DNA of 64,000 bases from assembly GCF_050875635.1 (NCBI RefSeq), contig NZ_JBPAOH010000003.1, forward strand, positions 1-64,000. Direction: 5' to 3'. A model generated the notes under the pieces. It did not search any database. It had not been told where the DNA came from and saw only the letters and a program-made list of their open reading frames with translations. Shown in pieces: positions 8,584 through 17,330 of the stretch; the stretch's first letter is position 1, and each line of letters opens with the position of its first letter. The DNA is from Hassallia sp050875635 (GTDB taxonomy: Bacteria > Cyanobacteriota > Cyanobacteriia > Cyanobacteriales > Nostocaceae). Both the position numbers and the translations under genes were made by a program.

Positions 8584-9479
8584 TAAACTCACTTCCATAC
8601 ATAGGTAAAGGTTGATGGTAGATTTACCCGGTAGTGAGATTCGCTCTTTATCTCAAAGTTGCTGCACAAACTCCCGCAAGAGGCATTTACGCGGCGATAG
8701 GTGGGTGCTGTTTGTCACAAGAAAGCGCAGATACGACTTAAGTCTTTAATCTGGCTTTGACTTCGAGTTGCTGGCGATGTCTTCAGTGTTTCTTCTCGAG
8801 TTGCACAGTAATCAGTGTTGCTAGTTAGGTAGAAAAAATCAACTAGTAGAGGCTTGTCTTAATGAAATCTTTAAACTAGTGGAGGTTACTTTTAGATATA
8901 TTCACCTACCAAAAGTTAGATTTTATAAGGGTTGTAGCCTAAATTTAGTTGTTTGTTGTATAAAATTTGTGTGAATACTCTTTAAATTGTAGTAAATTAC
9001 TTAGTATTTTCTAATGTGCGTTTTCATACTTACATGTTGCACCACAACGCCGTCACCCTAGAAGGGTGCGGCTATACGTACAAAGCCTGCGTAGGCAGGC
9101 TTCAAAAACCTTAATTTTCCCTAGTTTTGTAGGGGAGCCACTGCGTTGCGGAGGCAGTGCGTTGCGGTGAGACCAGCGAGAAAGGGAGGGTTTCCCTCGT
9201 GCCGGCAAGGAGCGAACCCGCTCGTGAGGTCACGAACGTTATAGCACCTGCCGTCGGGTTTCCCGCGCTATCTGCAAGTGGCGTTGTGTTATGCCGTAGG
9301 AAGATCGCACCATCCTAGATTTTCGGTGCGTTAGGACGTTCCGTCCATAACGCACCCTACCAGATTATACTTGTATCTGTTTTAAGCACTCTCCGTGCTT
9401 ACTACGAAAAAAATTAAGGTGGGATATTATACCCCACCTTATTTAATCACAACTTACACACAACTCAAAAAGGAAGCTA
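8584..9479. other. Long spacer upstream of the PEP-CTERM gene, with dispersed repeats
   Basis: About 900 bases without a gene. The first 400 bases are a plausible long leader and promoter region for the PEP-CTERM gene, but I cannot name an element. From 9049 there is a CACCCTAGAAGGGTG palindrome followed by an AAGCCTGC/GCAGGCTT stem, repeated at 58160-58225. A REP-like block (GAGCCACTGCGTTGCGG) follows at about 9125-9290, then a GGTGCGTTA/TAACGCACC inverted pair at 9325-9360. Confidence 0.65.
9416..9440 (-). terminator. Probable terminator of the 9480-10019 gene
   Basis: Stem AAGGTGGG/CCCACCTT with a 9-base A/T-rich loop lies about 40 bases past the stop codon. Read on the minus strand, the stem is followed by an AATTTTTTTCG run. 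Confidence 0.7.
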
Positions 9480-10019
9480 TTATTTGTGATGACCACCCAG
9501 CCATTTGGCTGCTGCGATTCCCAAAACGGCTGCGACGACGGGGTTGCTGAGAAACTTGAGAATACCTGGTTGCTCGGCTAGGACTTCGCGGAATATGTCG
9601 GGATGGTTGTGATATGCGAAGGATGCGAGTTTGCTGACATCATCAGCGCTCATGCGACCGGCATGATGAGTGGAAAGTCCAAGCTGCTGCTCTAGATGAC
9701 GCTCGTCCAATCCTCTTTGCTTGAGGTGTTTGAAAAACGATCGCGCTACATCATCGCGTTCGTTAGGTTTAATTTGCGCGATCGCCTTCTGCAATTCCGG
9801 TTCCATTTGGCTGGTTGGAATGCGATCGGGATGCAAAGATTTACCAAACATCTGACGACGTTCATCTGTAGTTGTCCGTTGAGCAAAATCGTCAAAGTTT
9901 TGATATTGCTTTGATGGATCTACTGGCGCATCATCCAACGATTCTACATTTCCCTGAGCCAAGTCGTTCATTATTTGACGCTTGTACTGATCGCTACTTG
10001 ACACTTTACTTACCTCCAT
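9480..10019 (-). CDS. Hypothetical protein, all-helical with hydrophobic C-terminus
   Basis: The 179-residue protein is hydrophilic and probably helical, with segments rich in Asp, Arg and Gln, then a short hydrophobic C-terminal segment (NPVVAAVLGIAAAKWLGG) and a His-rich end. No domain is recognised. It is followed by a clear terminator and lies just upstream of stress-type genes (lipoprotein, CsbD), which hints at, but does not show, a stress role. Coding character is supported by length, HIP1 sites in frame and the terminator. Confidence 0.6.
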   Translation of the reverse strand: MEVSKVSSSDQYKRQIMNDLAQGNVESLDDAPVDPSKQYQNFDDFAQRTTTDERRQMFGKSLHPDRIPTSQMEPELQKAIAQIKPNERDDVARSFFKHLKQRGLDERHLEQQLGLSTHHAGRMSADDVSKLASFAYHNHPDIFREVLAEQPGILKFLSNPVVAAVLGIAAAKWLGGHHK

Positions 10020-10186
10020 TATTCCGAAAGCTCATAGCTTTCTTTGTCAAATTTCCACGCAGCAACTAATTAACGTGCATTTATGTTGCTTGCTTTGATT
10101 TTTTCTTGGTAATTGTAAATTGGTAAAAACCCATTACCTATTACCAATTACCAATTACCGCGTTCCCCATGACCAATATCGAGTAA

Positions 10187-10630
10187 TTAGGCGTTATACT
10201 CAATTTTATTGGTCTGAACATCATACTTAGTCGTCAAAATCAATTTCTTATCAGGTGCATAAACCAAAACTGTTAAGTCTTGATTGGGGAAATTCTTCCG
10301 GAAACCTTGCGCTAAAGATTTTGCCAAGTCTCGCACTTCGTTAGGACGAACTTGAGGGGAAATCACAACACCTAGTTTGTTATTATCACGCACGTAAGCA
10401 TCACGAATTAATCCCTTCGATGATTGCACAACCCAGTCACCAAAGGTTTGTCCTGTGGGGGTATTTCCTCGCTCTAGTTCGGCGTAAGCTGTAGTTGTAC
10501 CAATTGCTGGTTGATTAGTTGTGCGGTCAAGTTGTGCTACATTACCGCTACTGCAAGCAGTACTTATTGTCAGAACTAAAATCAAGACAAAAGCTGTCAA
10601 GATTTTCCGACCCCGCTGAAGCAGAATCAT
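10187..10630 (-). CDS. Hypothetical lipoprotein
   Basis: The ATG at 10628-10630 is chosen because an AGGA ribosome binding site lies just upstream; a longer start adds 13 residues with no signal-like features. A signal peptide runs to a lipobox at about residues 23-26 (STAC), so the mature protein should be lipid-anchored. The 120-residue mature domain contains LGVVISPQVRPNEVRDLAKSLA and a C-terminal LTVLVYAPDKKLI strand region, but no named family. It is monocistronic, flanked by a repeat-rich spacer. Confidence 0.65.
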   Translation of the reverse strand: MILLQRGRKILTAFVLILVLTISTACSSGNVAQLDRTTNQPAIGTTTAYAELERGNTPTGQTFGDWVVQSSKGLIRDAYVRDNNKLGVVISPQVRPNEVRDLAKSLAQGFRKNFPNQDLTVLVYAPDKKLILTTKYDVQTNKIEYNA

Positions 10631-11058
10631 TTTTGTATCCTCCCAAAAATTACATTTGCGATCGGACAAAATATAGTAATCCTATCTAAGGTTTTTTAAA
10701 CCCATGTTTTTCTAGCAACTACACTATATTTACGATTCGTTTAGGATTGCTATATTTCTTCTTTAACTGATGAATTTATTACTTTGCAGGTCTATTCATT
10801 ACAACAATTTTCACATTAAGAAACTGCATTACTGCCGCAGAGACGTTTCACCGAAACGTCTCTACAGTAATTTATATATCTGAAAATCGCTGTTGGTAGT
10901 AAGCATCCCTTAATTTTTGAATTTAGTCTGCACATCTATCCTTTGCACCTTTATCCCCCATTCAAGGGGGATAAAAGGAGTGTGGGGATTTACGTTTTTC
11001 AGCCATCCAGTCAGGGAATGCACCCTATCCTACAGACCTTCAAACAAAAGCATTCTGC
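10631..11058. other. Spacer with a hairpin-plus-motif repeat
   Basis: No gene. It contains a perfect hairpin (10839-10863) directly followed by a TATATCTGAAAATCGCTGT motif (10875-10893) that recurs at 17255-17290 and 59781-59813. A GGGGGATAAA segment lies near 10966-10975. Promoter elements of the lipoprotein gene should lie at 10640-10740, but I cannot assign boxes. Confidence 0.6.
10839..10863. repeat. 11-bp perfect hairpin AGAGACGTTTC
   Basis: Arms AGAGACGTTTC and GAAACGTCTCT with a 3-base loop. A diverged copy lies at 17235-17260. Both are followed by the same CTGAAAAT-containing motif, so the unit is a dispersed element rather than a gene-specific terminator. Confidence 0.7.
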
Positions 11059-11241
11059 TTAGTCAATTGCTTTTTTGACGTTATCTTTTACGTCTTCAAC
11101 ACCGTGACGTACTTCGCTTTCGGCTTGCTTTGCTTTGCCTTCTGCTTTATCTTCTGGGTCGCCGGTAACATTTCCTAGAGCTTCTTGAGCTTTACCTTCT
11201 ACATTTTTAGCAGCAGCTTTAGCGCGATCTTCTATGCTCAT
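11059..11241 (-). CDS. CsbD family stress protein
   Basis: The 60-residue, highly charged protein contains the CsbD pattern: AKNVEGKAQEALGNVTGD followed by KAEGKAKQ. CsbD proteins are small general-stress proteins of unknown mechanism. An AAGGA ribosome binding site lies 9 bases before the ATG. It stands alone. Confidence 0.85.
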   Translation of the reverse strand: MSIEDRAKAAAKNVEGKAQEALGNVTGDPEDKAEGKAKQAESEVRHGVEDVKDNVKKAID

Positions 11242-11453
11242 TTTTGTTGTCCTTATGAAGAATAGTTTTTATTTCAAAGCTTATTGAGAACTTTGAAATT
11301 GTTTTTTATCACTATTACAAACTACCTTAATGTTTTTACTGTAGCCTTCCGTCACAAGATATATTAGTTATCTATGCTGAAAGAGGGAGATAAGAAAATC
11401 AACAAGAACTAAGGTACTAAGAACAAATATAGCTATAGCAATCTGTTTAAAGT

Positions 11454-11487
11454 AGATCCCCGACTTCGAGCGAGAAGTCGGGGATCT
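11454..11487. repeat. 14-bp-arm palindrome, ATCCCCGACTTC type
   Basis: Arms AGATCCCCGACTTC and GAAGTCGGGGATCT enclose a 6-base loop. It is a relative of the 4239-4271 hairpin. No T-run follows. Confidence 0.75.
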
Positions 11488-11521
11488 GAATAATTGTTAA
11501 CTATTTAGCTATTTAATAAAA

Positions 11522-11548
11522 AACTCGGTTTCTCTGCGGAACCGAGTT
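11522..11548 (-). terminator. Terminator-like hairpin after the repeat protein gene
   Basis: Stem AACTCGGTT/AACCGAGTT with a 9-base loop, 27 bases past the stop at 11575. On the minus strand the stem runs into TTTTTTATT, as expected for an intrinsic terminator. Confidence 0.75.
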
Positions 11549-11574
11549 GATAAAGTTCTAAGTATTATTTTTAT

Positions 11575-11928
11575 TTAATCCAGAAAACCCATTATACTAT
11601 CTGGATCGTCAATCGTATTTGATGCTACTGGACGATCGCCCATTGCCGAGTAAGTTTGCGAAATTACTAATCCACTTGAGGTGATTGGACGAATCCCAGA
11701 ATCGTAAACACTTTCAACAATTTCCATTGTATTCTCACCAATTGGACGAATTCCGGAAGCGTTCATTGTATGAGCAACATGCAAATCACCCGCGCTAGTT
11801 GGACGTACATGAGAGATAGCTAGTGTGTCATGAACTTCTACATTTGGTGACTCTAGCTTCACTGGTTTATTATCTTGCTTTTCTGCATCTGTATTCAAGC
11901 TATTACCTTGGTTATTTTTAACTTCCAC
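11575..11928 (-). CDS. Small protein with tandem (S/G)xRP repeats
   Basis: The start is a GTG at 11926-11928 with GGGAG about 9 bases upstream. After an acidic, polar 35-residue head, four units of 19-22 residues follow, each centred on an Arg-Pro: SHVRPTS, SGIRPIG, SGIRPIT and MGDRPVA. Between them lie alternating hydrophobic positions that suggest short beta strands. There is no signal peptide or membrane segment. I do not know a function; the regular pattern suggests a repeat scaffold or binding protein. It has its own terminator. Confidence 0.65.
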   Translation of the reverse strand: MEVKNNQGNSLNTDAEKQDNKPVKLESPNVEVHDTLAISHVRPTSAGDLHVAHTMNASGIRPIGENTMEIVESVYDSGIRPITSSGLVISQTYSAMGDRPVASNTIDDPDSIMGFLD

Positions 11929-12274
11929 TGTCGTGTCTCCCTTTAGCTTTGCAAGCTTTTGTCTAGGACTGATGTTTTACCAGTACTACTAACGCTCATG
12001 ACCTAACCCCCTCTCGATTGTTAAGTAAATTTTACAATAATTAGTGAAAAAATGAATTTTTCCTTAATATTTAAAGTGTAACCTTAAAAAAGTTGCTATG
12101 GATATATATTTATTCAAAAGATACATATAAGTAAATTTAAATAGTAAATTTTTGTAATAAAAAGTGACGTTTTATTAAGTTTATCGTTCGGGTGTGCGAT
12201 CGCGTTCGGTTAGTACTCAACGTAAAACACAGTGTATTCGCTACCATGAGATAGGGTATTTATAGTACATTTGT
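11929..12274. other. Divergent spacer between repeat-protein gene and uvrB
   Basis: About 345 AT-rich bases carrying the opposing promoters of the minus-strand repeat-protein gene and plus-strand uvrB. A HIP1 octamer lies at 12198-12205. No operator such as a LexA box was recognised by eye. Confidence 0.5.
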
Positions 12275-14272
12275 ATGACAGAATTTTGTCTTCAAGCACC
12301 GTTTGTGCCGACAGGAGATCAACCACAAGCGATCGCCCAACTTACCACGAGTATCCAAGCTAACAACCATTATCAAACTTTACTGGGAGCGACGGGAACA
12401 GGCAAGACATTTACAGTCGCATCAGTAATTGAGAAGGTAGGGAAACCCACACTTGTATTAGCGCATAATAAAACCCTCGCCGCACAACTTTGTAACGAGT
12501 TGCGGGAATTCTTTCCCCACAACGCAGTCGAGTACTTCGTCAGCTACTACGACTACTATCAGCCAGAAGCTTATATTCCCGTCACCGATACATATATAGA
12601 AAAGACAGCTTCGATTAACGATGAAATTGACATGTTGCGTCACTCAGCGACGCGATCGCTTTTTGAACGTCGCGATGTCATCGTTGTTGCTTCCATCAGC
12701 TGCATCTACGGTTTAGGAATTCCCTCAGAATACCTCAAAGCTGCCATTCCCTTTCAAGTGGGTATGGAAGTTAATCAACGCGAGATTTTACGAGATTTAG
12801 CATCAGTTCAATATAGCCGCAACGATATAGAAATGGGTCGCGGTAAATTTCGCGTTCGAGGTGATGTTTTAGAAATTGGTCCAGCTTACGAAGATAGAAT
12901 TATTCGCGTTGAATTCTTTGGCGATGAAATTGACGCAATTCGTTACGTCGATCCGGTGACGGGTGAAATCATTAAAAGTATACAAGCGGTGAATATCTAT
13001 CCAGCGCGTCACTTTGTCACTCCAGAAGAAAGATTGCAAATCGCTTGTGATGAAATTCAAGCAGAATTAAAACAACGCAAAGCCGAATTAGAAGAAGCCG
13101 GAAAATTATTAGAAGCGCAACGGATAGATCAGCGGACGCGCTATGATTTGGAAATGCTGCGCGAAGTCGGTTATTGCAACGGTGTAGAAAACTATTCTCG
13201 CCACTTAGCCGGCAGACAAGCTGGAGAACCTCCAGAATCTTTAATTGATTATTTTCCTAAAGATTGGCTGTTAGTAATCGATGAATCTCACGTTACTGTG
13301 CCACAAATTCGCGGCATGTACAACGGCGACCAAGCGAGGAAAAAAGTCTTAATTGAGCATGGATTTCGTTTACCCAGTGCTGCTGATAACCGTCCTTTGA
13401 AAGCAGAAGAATTTTGGGAAAAGGTGAATCAATGTATTTTTGTTTCTGCGACACCGGGAAATTGGGAATTAGAAGTTTCTGATAGTCATGTGGTGGAACA
13501 AGTAATTCGTCCAACCGGAGTAATCGACCCAGAAATTGTTGTGCGTCCGACAGAAGGACAAATTGATGATTTGTTAGGAGAAATTAAAGATAGAGTTGAC
13601 CTTCGCGAACGGGTGTTAATTACCACATTAACTAAGCGGATGGCGGAAGATTTAACTGAGTATTTGGAAGATAATGGGATTCGGGTGCGATATTTGCATT
13701 CTGAGATTAATTCAATTCAAAGAATTGAGATAATTCAGGATTTGCGCGAAGGTAAATTTGATGTGTTGGTTGGGGTGAACTTGCTGCGGGAAGGTTTGGA
13801 TTTACCGGAAGTTTCGCTGGTGGCGATTTTGGACGCAGATAAAGAAGGATTTTTGCGTGCAGAGCGATCGCTCATTCAAACTATAGGTAGAGCAGCGCGT
13901 CACATTCGCGGCAAAGCAATCATGTATGCTGATAATCTCACAGATAGCATGATTAAGGCAATTGACGAAACTGACAGGCGGCGTGGTATTCAAACAGCAT
14001 ACAACAAGCTGCACAACATTACACCGCAACCGATTGTGAAAAAATCGAGTAATGCGATTTTGTCATTTTTGGAAGTATCGCGGCGGTTGAATGCAACTGA
14101 GTTAGAAACGGTAGATGAACATATCGACGAATTACCGTTAGAACAAATTCCAGATTTGATTACTTTGCTAGAAGCACAGATGAAAGAAGCGGCAAAGAAA
14201 TTGGAATTTGAAGAAGCAGCAAAATTGCGCGATCGTATTAAGAATTTGCGCGATAAATTAGTGGGACGTTAA
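12275..14272 (+). CDS. uvrB: Excinuclease ABC subunit B
   Basis: UvrB is the helicase-like damage-verification subunit of nucleotide excision repair; it works with UvrA and UvrC in the cytoplasm. At 665 residues it is full length. Walker A GATGTGKT is at residues 38-45. The beta-hairpin block has YYDYYQPEAYIP, the DEAD-like box is VIDESH, the C-terminal helicase motif is IQTIGRAARH, and the UvrC-binding UVR motif near the C-terminus has FEEAAKLRDRI. It starts FCLQAPFVPTGDQPQAI, the typical N-terminus. It appears to be transcribed alone. Confidence 0.97.
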   Translation: MTEFCLQAPFVPTGDQPQAIAQLTTSIQANNHYQTLLGATGTGKTFTVASVIEKVGKPTLVLAHNKTLAAQLCNELREFFPHNAVEYFVSYYDYYQPEAYIPVTDTYIEKTASINDEIDMLRHSATRSLFERRDVIVVASISCIYGLGIPSEYLKAAIPFQVGMEVNQREILRDLASVQYSRNDIEMGRGKFRVRGDVLEIGPAYEDRIIRVEFFGDEIDAIRYVDPVTGEIIKSIQAVNIYPARHFVTPEERLQIACDEIQAELKQRKAELEEAGKLLEAQRIDQRTRYDLEMLREVGYCNGVENYSRHLAGRQAGEPPESLIDYFPKDWLLVIDESHVTVPQIRGMYNGDQARKKVLIEHGFRLPSAADNRPLKAEEFWEKVNQCIFVSATPGNWELEVSDSHVVEQVIRPTGVIDPEIVVRPTEGQIDDLLGEIKDRVDLRERVLITTLTKRMAEDLTEYLEDNGIRVRYLHSEINSIQRIEIIQDLREGKFDVLVGVNLLREGLDLPEVSLVAILDADKEGFLRAERSLIQTIGRAARHIRGKAIMYADNLTDSMIKAIDETDRRRGIQTAYNKLHNITPQPIVKKSSNAILSFLEVSRRLNATELETVDEHIDELPLEQIPDLITLLEAQMKEAAKKLEFEEAAKLRDRIKNLRDKLVGR

Positions 14273-14414
14273 GCCAAATTTATAATTAAGTAGGAATGAG
14301 CGCACTCATGTCGTCAAAGCTTGAATTTACGTAAGGGCAATTCATGAATTGCCCCTACAAGACTTTAGGAAAGCGCTCATTCCTATTAAGGACAAAACCT
14401 CACTCTTAAAGCTG

Positions 14415-14984
14415 ATGAACGCTATCACATTGAATATCCCCAATCTGGGTGCAGAGGGATTTAAGGAACTGTGCCAAGCTAATCAAAATTTGCAGTTAGA
14501 ACGTACTGCGACTGGAGAAGTCATAATTATGCCTCCAACATATCCTTGGACAGGTAAGAAAAACTCTGGTTTGAATGCTCAACTATGGAATTGGAACGAT
14601 CGCACAAATAATGGTATTGTATTTGACTCTTCCAGTGGTTTTACCTTGCCTAATGGTGCAGTTTACTCACCCGATGCTTCTTGGGTAAGTAATGAAAAAT
14701 GGGAGGCTTTAACCCAGATTCAACAAGAAGAATAATTTTCTCCTCTTGCACCTGATTTTGTCGTGGAATTGCGTTCTAGTAGTGATTCCCTGAAAAAACT
14801 TAGAGAAAAAATGCAAGAGTATATTAACAACGGGGTTCGTTTAGGTTGGTTGCTTGACCCGAAGAATAAAACAGTAGAAATTTATCGTTTAGAGAAAGAG
14901 GTAGAAATATTGCAATCTCCTACAACTGTATCCGGTGAAGATGTTTTACCTGGGTTTGAGTTGAATTTAAATAAAGTGTGGTAG
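14415..14984 (+). pseudogene. Uma2 family protein split by an in-frame stop
   Basis: This reads as one Uma2 (DUF820, PD-(D/E)XK-like) protein interrupted by a single TAA at 14733-14735. The first half starts MNAITLNIPNL and carries EVIIMPPT, SGFTLPNGAVYSPDASWV. The second half, in the same frame, resumes FSPLAPDFVVELRSSSD and ends with the usual YINNGVRLGWLLDP and LPGFELNL. The stop replaces a codon that is normally Lys, Gln or Glu. Unless read through or a sequencing error, the gene is dead, because the catalytic region straddles the break. An intact but divergent Uma2 gene lies just downstream on the other strand. Confidence 0.85.
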
Positions 14985-15005
14985 CACTCTTCTACTCAGA
15001 TATTT

Positions 15006-15755
15006 TCACAGATCAATTCCCCTTTCTTGCAGTCGCCTTAACAAATCTTGATAGCGCTGTCGTTCTTCCTCCAACTGAAGCTGCACTGCTTCTTTGTCCT
15101 GACGTTCAGCTTCAGCGCGTTGTCGTTCAGCTTCAGCTCGTTGACGTTCAGCTTCAGCGCGTTGTCTTTCGTGTTCTCGTATTTGATCTAGTTCTACAGA
15201 AGTGAGAAACTTTCGTCCTGAGGGAGAGAAAATTTCCAAAGTATTCGCTGTAAGTTCAAAACGTATTTCTAAGCGAGGACTAACCCAATTATTTATCTCT
15301 TCAATAACTTCTAGATTCTCTTGCTCACGCAGCAACCCAGTTAATTCATTCGTCTGTGGATCGTAGATATAATACTCTTCTACACCGTGGCGTTGATAGA
15401 ACAGCAGTTTATTTGCCATATCTTTAGTTTTGTTACCGGGCGATAAAATTTCAAATACCACCTGTGGGGGAATATTATCTTCTTCCCACTGTTTATATGA
15501 ACCGCGTTTTCCTTTTGGTCTACCGAACACAACCATTGCATCAGGTGCTTGTCGGACTTTCACATCGCCTTGGACAGCATACCAAAGTAAATTACCTGCC
15601 ACAAAGACATTATCCTGTAATGCGAATAAGATTTCTAAATTTTCTTTAATTTTTACTCTCCATTGAAATTGTTCGGTATTATCTGCCATCGGTTGACCGT
15701 CGCTTTCAGGGTAGATGACAAGAGCGGCTGTGTCCGGCGTTAGTTGTTGTACCAT
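15006..15755 (-). CDS. Uma2 family (DUF820) protein with C-terminal coiled coil
   Basis: A full-length Uma2 protein. The core has APDAMVVFGRPKGKR (about 68-82), VVFEILSPGNKTKD (about 98-111), YYIYDP (about 128-133) and GLLREQE. The C-terminal 60 residues are a coiled coil with three copies of RAEAERQ encoded by a 21-bp tandem DNA repeat at about 15110-15170. Uma2 proteins have a restriction-endonuclease-like fold and are very numerous in cyanobacteria; their function is not established. It is convergent with the broken Uma2 gene. Confidence 0.85.
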   Translation of the reverse strand: MVQQLTPDTAALVIYPESDGQPMADNTEQFQWRVKIKENLEILFALQDNVFVAGNLLWYAVQGDVKVRQAPDAMVVFGRPKGKRGSYKQWEEDNIPPQVVFEILSPGNKTKDMANKLLFYQRHGVEEYYIYDPQTNELTGLLREQENLEVIEEINNWVSPRLEIRFELTANTLEIFSPSGRKFLTSVELDQIREHERQRAEAERQRAEAERQRAEAERQDKEAVQLQLEEERQRYQDLLRRLQERGIDL

Positions 15756-15874
15756 GCTTACAGTACCTCTATATTTGGCGTTTTCAGGCTGATATCAGTG
15801 TAGTTGGCACTAAGAAGGGAGACTCACATCGTTGTAGATAGTAATAATGTACTATATAGTTGCTCCGCCAACAC

Positions 15875-16072
15875 TTAGGACTCATCATCAAATTTCACCC
15901 CAAAGTCAACGCCTAACACTTCCTCTATCCGTCTTAATGTCTCTATTGGTAAAGCTTTAGTCTCTTCAGCTTCAATCCTATACCAGTTCATCGTAGTCAT
16001 AGGTATCTGACGGCAAATCTCCGCTAGCGAACGATTGTCAGCAATTCTTGCTTGACGCACGCGATCGCCCAA
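15875..16072 (-). CDS. XRE-type helix-turn-helix protein, possibly 5'-truncated
   Basis: The 65-residue protein carries a Cro/CI-type HTH: VRQARIADNRSLAEICRQI, then TTMNWYRIEAEE, then an LRRIEEVLGVDF tail. The first usable codon is a TTG at 16070-16072; a TAG stop lies five codons upstream. Relatives usually have a few more N-terminal residues. A palindromic repeat ends 20 bases upstream, so an insertion may have removed the native start. It could be an antitoxin or small repressor without its partner. Confidence 0.6.
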   Translation of the reverse strand: MGDRVRQARIADNRSLAEICRQIPMTTMNWYRIEAEETKALPIETLRRIEEVLGVDFGVKFDDES

Positions 16073-16093
16073 GGAAAGGAACCTCTAGCTCTC

Positions 16094-16142
16094 AGGACTT
16101 ACGCAACTGGCACAAGCGACAGCGCGGCGTTGCGTAAGTCCT
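16094..16142. repeat. Palindromic element with 14-bp arms (AGGACTTACGCAAC)
   Basis: Arms AGGACTTACGCAAC (16094-16107) and its exact complement (16129-16142) enclose 21 bases. This is a dispersed palindrome, adjacent to the truncated-looking start of the HTH gene. Confidence 0.75.
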
Positions 16143-16412
16143 GGATGAGTTAGACCTTGCCTACGCTGTAATTAACGGAGTTAAAACCAGAGGGGAGCGA
16201 GGAAACTACACTACAGAGCGTGTTAAATTTTACTCAAACCACGTTCCTTAACTTTTCGTTACATACATCTAAATTTTTCCGCCGACTTACTTAGTCGTTG
16301 GGGTAGTGTCTCGACGAACAGTTTCACGCGCCTTTGTGTAGGTTTACACATGAAAAGAAGGAATGGAGAGCGATCGCGCACGCCTCGCAGCCGGCTGCAC
16401 TTTTTAAACCTT

Positions 16413-16739
16413 ATGGAACAAAAAGGAAAGTACATCACCAAAAGTAAACGCTTACGCCAACTTGAAAAACAAGTTGAGGAACTTCAAAAACAAATCGAGA
16501 CTTTAACCATTTATCTGGATCGAAGTCACTCTATGCTATTGCGTTCCAATCCACGTTTGGCGGAATCTTTAAAGCGCGACTGGGAAGAAATTAATCCACC
16601 ACCGCCAAAACCCAAACAACCAAAACAGCGGTATAAGACATTACCTCTATTACCCCGCGCCGACGCCCGTTTTAACACGAGATTCAAACGGGCGCTTCGT
16701 CGCCTCACCCCGCCCCAACAAAGTTTAGTTGTACGTTGA
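16413..16739 (+). CDS. Hypothetical coiled-coil protein
   Basis: Starting at the internal ATG (MEQKGKYITK) gives 108 residues. The N-terminal half is a coiled coil (RLRQLEKQVEELQKQIETL), followed by a Pro/Lys-rich linker (PPPPKPKQPKQ) and an Arg-rich C-terminus (FKRALRRL). It is highly basic overall, consistent with nucleic-acid contact, but no family is recognised. A hairpin 70 bases downstream may end its transcript. Confidence 0.45.
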   Translation: MEQKGKYITKSKRLRQLEKQVEELQKQIETLTIYLDRSHSMLLRSNPRLAESLKRDWEEINPPPPKPKQPKQRYKTLPLLPRADARFNTRFKRALRRLTPPQQSLVVR

Positions 16740-16807
16740 GGACTCGCCTATGAAAAAATAATGCCGCTTTCTTTTTCAAATGACTACTGCAATTACAAGG
16801 TTTAATG

Positions 16808-16830
16808 TGGGGGATTAGCTTTAATCCCCC
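16808..16830. terminator. Strong hairpin GGGGGATTA/TAATCCCCC
   Basis: A perfect 9-bp stem with a 4-5 base loop, between two small plus-strand genes. No long T-run follows, so it could act as a weak terminator or a repeat. Confidence 0.5.
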
Positions 16831-16848
16831 TTCCTCACGGGACTACCA

Positions 16849-17064
16849 ATGAATAAAACACGACAAAAAGACACAAAAAAACCCAATTCGCTTACGTCAA
16901 CGCCTTGGGCTGTACTTACTTTCAAAGAAAAAGAAATTAGGATTGTTAGTCGATTTAAGACTATGTACGATGCCACTTGTTACGCAAGTATACTCCGACA
17001 AACTAATCCGGCGGGAAGATTTGAAGTGAGATTTTTATCAAGTGAGGCTTTTTGTGCCGATTAA
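16849..17064 (+). CDS. Small hypothetical protein
   Basis: A 71-residue basic protein, MNKTRQKDTKK..., with a possible alpha/beta fold (WAVLTFKEKEIRIVSRF, then AGRFEVRFL). No family is recognised. The ATG follows a hairpin and a weak A-rich leader. Coding potential is moderate. Confidence 0.4.
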   Translation: MNKTRQKDTKKPNSLTSTPWAVLTFKEKEIRIVSRFKTMYDATCYASILRQTNPAGRFEVRFLSSEAFCAD

Positions 17065-17330
17065 AAACATCACCTACAAGCGGATTAAAAATCTACGTAA
17101 CTACGAGTCAATAACCCTTGAGCCGCCGCAGGCATCGCGCACCCCAATAACTAACTAGAGTGAAACATTATGGTGCAATAGATGTAGGGTGCGTTACTAC
17201 ATTAACGCACCCTACGGACTACTAACTCTCACGCATAGACGTTTTAGACCGAACGTCTCTACTGTGGTCTATACATCTGAAAATGGCTGTAAATCGAGAA
17301 ATAACAACATCTGCACTTCCCTACTTCCTA
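17065..17330. repeat. Repeat-rich spacer
   Basis: Holds the inverted pair GTAGGGTGCGTTA/TAACGCACCCTAC (17184-17215), which is a full palindrome around six bases, and the second copy of the ACGTCTCTAC plus CTGAAAATGGCTGT element (17235-17290). No gene is supported. Confidence 0.65.
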
